64,000 bases of DNA. It comes from Allobosea lathyri (GTDB lineage Bacteria; Pseudomonadota; Alphaproteobacteria; Rhizobiales; Beijerinckiaceae). A program made the translations under genes and the position numbers. Shown piece after piece: positions 62,208 through 64,000 of this stretch (its first letter is position 1; each line of letters opens with the position of its first letter). The notes beneath the pieces were generated by a model, which saw only the letters and a program-made list of their open reading frames with translations, was not told the origin of the DNA and did not search any database. The DNA lies in NCBI RefSeq assembly GCF_900108245.1, contig NZ_FNUY01000015.1, forward strand, positions 1 to 64,000, in the 5' to 3' direction.

Positions 62208-63320
62208 CTATGTGTCCCCCGCAGGGAACACAAGAACTTCGTCCGACGGAATATCGACGCCGACATCCTCGCCTTCCCGGATCGAGCCGGCCAGCGAGGC
62301 GCGCACCGACAGCGGCCTGTCGAAACCGTCGACCGCGACGAGGATATGATCGACTTCGCCGAGGAAGCGCCGCGTCACGACACGGCCGGGAAGGCAATAG
62401 CCGTTGGGCACGAGCCTGACCGCATGGGGCCTGATGCAGACGATCGCGTCGGAGCCCTCCGTCAGCCCCTTGACCGGGAATCGCCCGAGAGGCGTATCCA
62501 CCGCCTTGCCCGAAACCCTGCCCTCGACTTCGGTAAAATCGCAGAAAAATCGGGCGGCAAAGAGGCTGGCCGGCCGACGGTAAAGTTCTTCCCCCGTCCC
62601 GACCTGCACGATTCGGCCCGCGCGCATCAGCACGATCCGGTCGGCGATACGCATCGCATCCTCAGGATCATGGGTCACGATGATCGAAGTTGCGCCGGTT
62701 TCCTGCAGCAGGGCCGCGGTTTCGTCGCGAACCACGTCGCGCAGGCGGCGGTCGAGGTTCGAGAACGGCTCGTCCATCAGCAAGACGCCGGGACGTGGCG
62801 CGACGGCCCGCGCCAGCGCGACGCGCTGCTGCTCGCCGCCCGAGAGCATATGCGGATAGGAATCGGCGAGATCCGCGAGGCCGACCCGCGCGATCGCCCG
62901 CAGCGCGGTCGCGTCGGCCGAGGCCTCGCCATAGCCGCGCAGCCCGAATCGGACATTCTCCCGCACGCTCAGATGCGGGAAGAGCGCATAATCCTGGAAG
63001 ACCAGACCGACGCCACGCTGCTCCGGCTCGACGAAGCTGCCGGGCGAGGACACATCCCTCCCTTCGAGCAGGACGCGGCCCGCATCGGGCCGCTCGACAC
63101 CCGCCGCCAGCCTGAGCAGCGTCGTCTTGCCGCAGCCCGATTGGCCGAGAAGTGCGACGATCTCGCCGGGTTCGACGGCAAGCGTGACCTCGCTCAACGC
63201 CTCGACCTCGCCGAAACGTTGCGTCACGCCCTCAAACGCCAGCGCCATGGGGATTGCGGCGCCGGCCGTGCCGCGCCGTCCCCAACTCAGCCACCGCGCC
63301 TTGGTCTCGTTGCGAGCCAA
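62208..63320 (-). CDS. ABC transporter ATP-binding protein, ferric iron (FbpC/FutC-like)
   Basis: 370 residues from TTG 63320 (GGAG seven bases upstream); ATG 63248 (MALAFEGV) is the alternative and starts at the domain. Walker A GQSGCGKTT, signature LSGGEQQRVALARAV, Walker B GVLLMDEPFSN and switch histidine THDPED are intact; a TOBE-like C-terminal part follows (from about 270). The RFFCDFTEVEGRVSGKAVDTPLGRF transition is typical of FbpC/PotA-type importers. No permease or binding protein is adjacent, while FutA/FutB at 18.6-21.3 kb lack an ATPase, so they may pair. It sits between scpB and tatA, which are usually neighbours. Confidence 0.88.
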   Translation of the reverse strand: MARNETKARWLSWGRRGTAGAAIPMALAFEGVTQRFGEVEALSEVTLAVEPGEIVALLGQSGCGKTTLLRLAAGVERPDAGRVLLEGRDVSSPGSFVEPEQRGVGLVFQDYALFPHLSVRENVRFGLRGYGEASADATALRAIARVGLADLADSYPHMLSGGEQQRVALARAVAPRPGVLLMDEPFSNLDRRLRDVVRDETAALLQETGATSIIVTHDPEDAMRIADRIVLMRAGRIVQVGTGEELYRRPASLFAARFFCDFTEVEGRVSGKAVDTPLGRFPVKGLTEGSDAIVCIRPHAVRLVPNGYCLPGRVVTRRFLGEVDHILVAVDGFDRPLSVRASLAGSIREGEDVGVDIPSDEVLVFPAGDT

Positions 63321-63351
63321 TCAATATCTCCGTCCTGATTGCAATCCTCAT

Positions 63352-63495
63352 CGTCATCCTGGCCGAAGCGAAGCGGAGCGCCGGGATCCATCATAGAGCG
63401 CACGGCGCCCTATGATGGATCCCGGATCTGCGCCGCGGAGCATTTCCTTGGGCCTGCCGAAGGCAGGACCCGAGGGCGGCTTGTCCAGGATGACG
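63352..63495. repeat. CGTCAT-ATGACG palindromic element, copy 9 (expanded)
   Basis: About 144 bp, longer than the others by some 37 bp because of an insertion in the right arm that itself forms a hairpin (GGGCCTGCCGAAGGCAGG). It separates the ATPase gene from scpB. Confidence 0.85.
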
Positions 63496-63521
63496 GCGGC
63501 GGATGGCGCGACCGGTATGCC

Positions 63522-64000
63522 TCACTCATCCGCCCTGTGCGGCCCGCCATCGCCGTCGTCAAGCGGGCTGAACAGATCGCCGAGCGGGTCCTCGTCGGCG
63601 CGCAGGTCGGGATCGTCATCGGGCACAGGCACCGTGAGGTCGCGCGTGAGGCGCCCTTCGATGAATCCCGCGCCCTTGAGTTCGTCGAGGCCGGGCAGAT
63701 CGTCGATCCGGTCGAGCCCGAAATGGTCGAGGAAACCCGGCGTGGTCCCGAAAGTGACCGGGCGTCCCGGCGAACGCCGGCGCCCGCGCAGGCGCACCCA
63801 GCCGGCTTCGAGGAGAATGTCGAGCGTGCCCTTGGCGGTCGCGACGCCGCGAATCTCCTCGATCTCGGCGCGCGTCACCGGCTGGTGATAGGCGATGATC
63901 GCGAGCACCTCGAGCGCGGCGCGCGACAATTTGCGCGGCGGCTCGGCTTCTGCCGCCAGCAGGTAGCCGAGATCGGGAGCCGTCCGAAACGCCCAGCCGC
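63522..64000 (-). CDS. scpB: Segregation and condensation protein ScpB (partial, N-terminus off the right edge)
   Basis: 159 codons visible. The winged-helix block LSRAALEVLAIIAYHQPVTRAEIEEIRGVATAKGTLDILLEAGWVRLRGRRRSPGRPVTFGTTPGFLDHFGL is the ScpB hallmark. ScpB dimers bind ScpA and SMC in the chromosome-condensing complex. The visible end is an acidic tail (VPVPDDDPDLRADEDPLGDLF). The reading frame continues through position 64000. It heads the scpB-(ATPase)-tatABC run on the minus strand. Confidence 0.93.
   Translation of the reverse strand, partial: GWAFRTAPDLGYLLAAEAEPPRKLSRAALEVLAIIAYHQPVTRAEIEEIRGVATAKGTLDILLEAGWVRLRGRRRSPGRPVTFGTTPGFLDHFGLDRIDDLPGLDELKGAGFIEGRLTRDLTVPVPDDDPDLRADEDPLGDLFSPLDDGDGGPHRADE

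Overview
The window looks like chromosome of a high-GC alphaproteobacterium of the order Hyphomicrobiales, with Bosea or a close relative my best guess (inference from gene content, not a database match). Supporting signs are a BioR-type biotin regulator with textbook BioR boxes, DUF2865 and DUF1127 proteins, the scpB-tatABC-serS-surE-pcm-nlpD and yajC-secD-secF gene orders, and many dispersed palindromic repeats that begin with CGTCAT and end with ATGACG. Most of the window is ordinary housekeeping sequence.

Layout. 1-2.8 kb: 5' part of an FtsK-type translocase without membrane segments, a DUF1059 protein and tRNA-Gln(CUG). 2.9-8.2 kb: glpK, ppx/gppA, rlmE, ddl. 8.3-12.5 kb: a DHA2-type MFS exporter, a small secreted protein, guaB, a MAPEG protein. 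12.7-18.4 kb: an RND efflux pair followed by an intrinsic terminator and a DUF2865 protein. 18.5-25.8 kb: ferric-iron uptake genes without an ATPase, an AsmA-like protein, a secreted MetX-like hydrolase, MarC and a small membrane protein. 26-31.6 kb: gyrA, an M20 peptidase, a VOC protein, ssb. 31.8-35.2 kb: bioY and bioR with two identical BioR boxes, then a ProX/ProW-like ABC pair without ATPase. 35.2-38.7 kb: a structured leader and uvrA.

38.8-41.3 kb is a clearly AT-richer two-gene cassette: an HTH plus ImmA/IrrE metallopeptidase protein and a Beta-family-like protein, tightly coupled. It is the best candidate for an accessory, little-described system here. 41.3-42.8 kb is repeat-rich and holds one cupin gene between two long direct repeats.

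42.8-64 kb: a Cys-rich small protein, arylamine N-acetyltransferase, a membrane adenylate/guanylate cyclase, a Tat-type ABC solute-binding protein, a DUF1127 gene with its own terminator, trmFO, relatives of the mitochondrial complex I assembly factors NDUFAF6 and NDUFAF3 next to secF-secD-yajC, a DUF815 ATPase, nlpD, pcm, surE, serS, a GIY-YIG protein, tatC-tatB-tatA, an FbpC-like ATPase that may serve the distant iron transporter, and the 3' part of scpB at the right edge.

Functional links: TatABC can export the twin-arginine solute-binding protein; SecDF-YajC supports Sec export of the many signal-peptide proteins; BioR probably represses bioY and itself; the FbpC-like ATPase plausibly completes the FutA/FutB iron importer.
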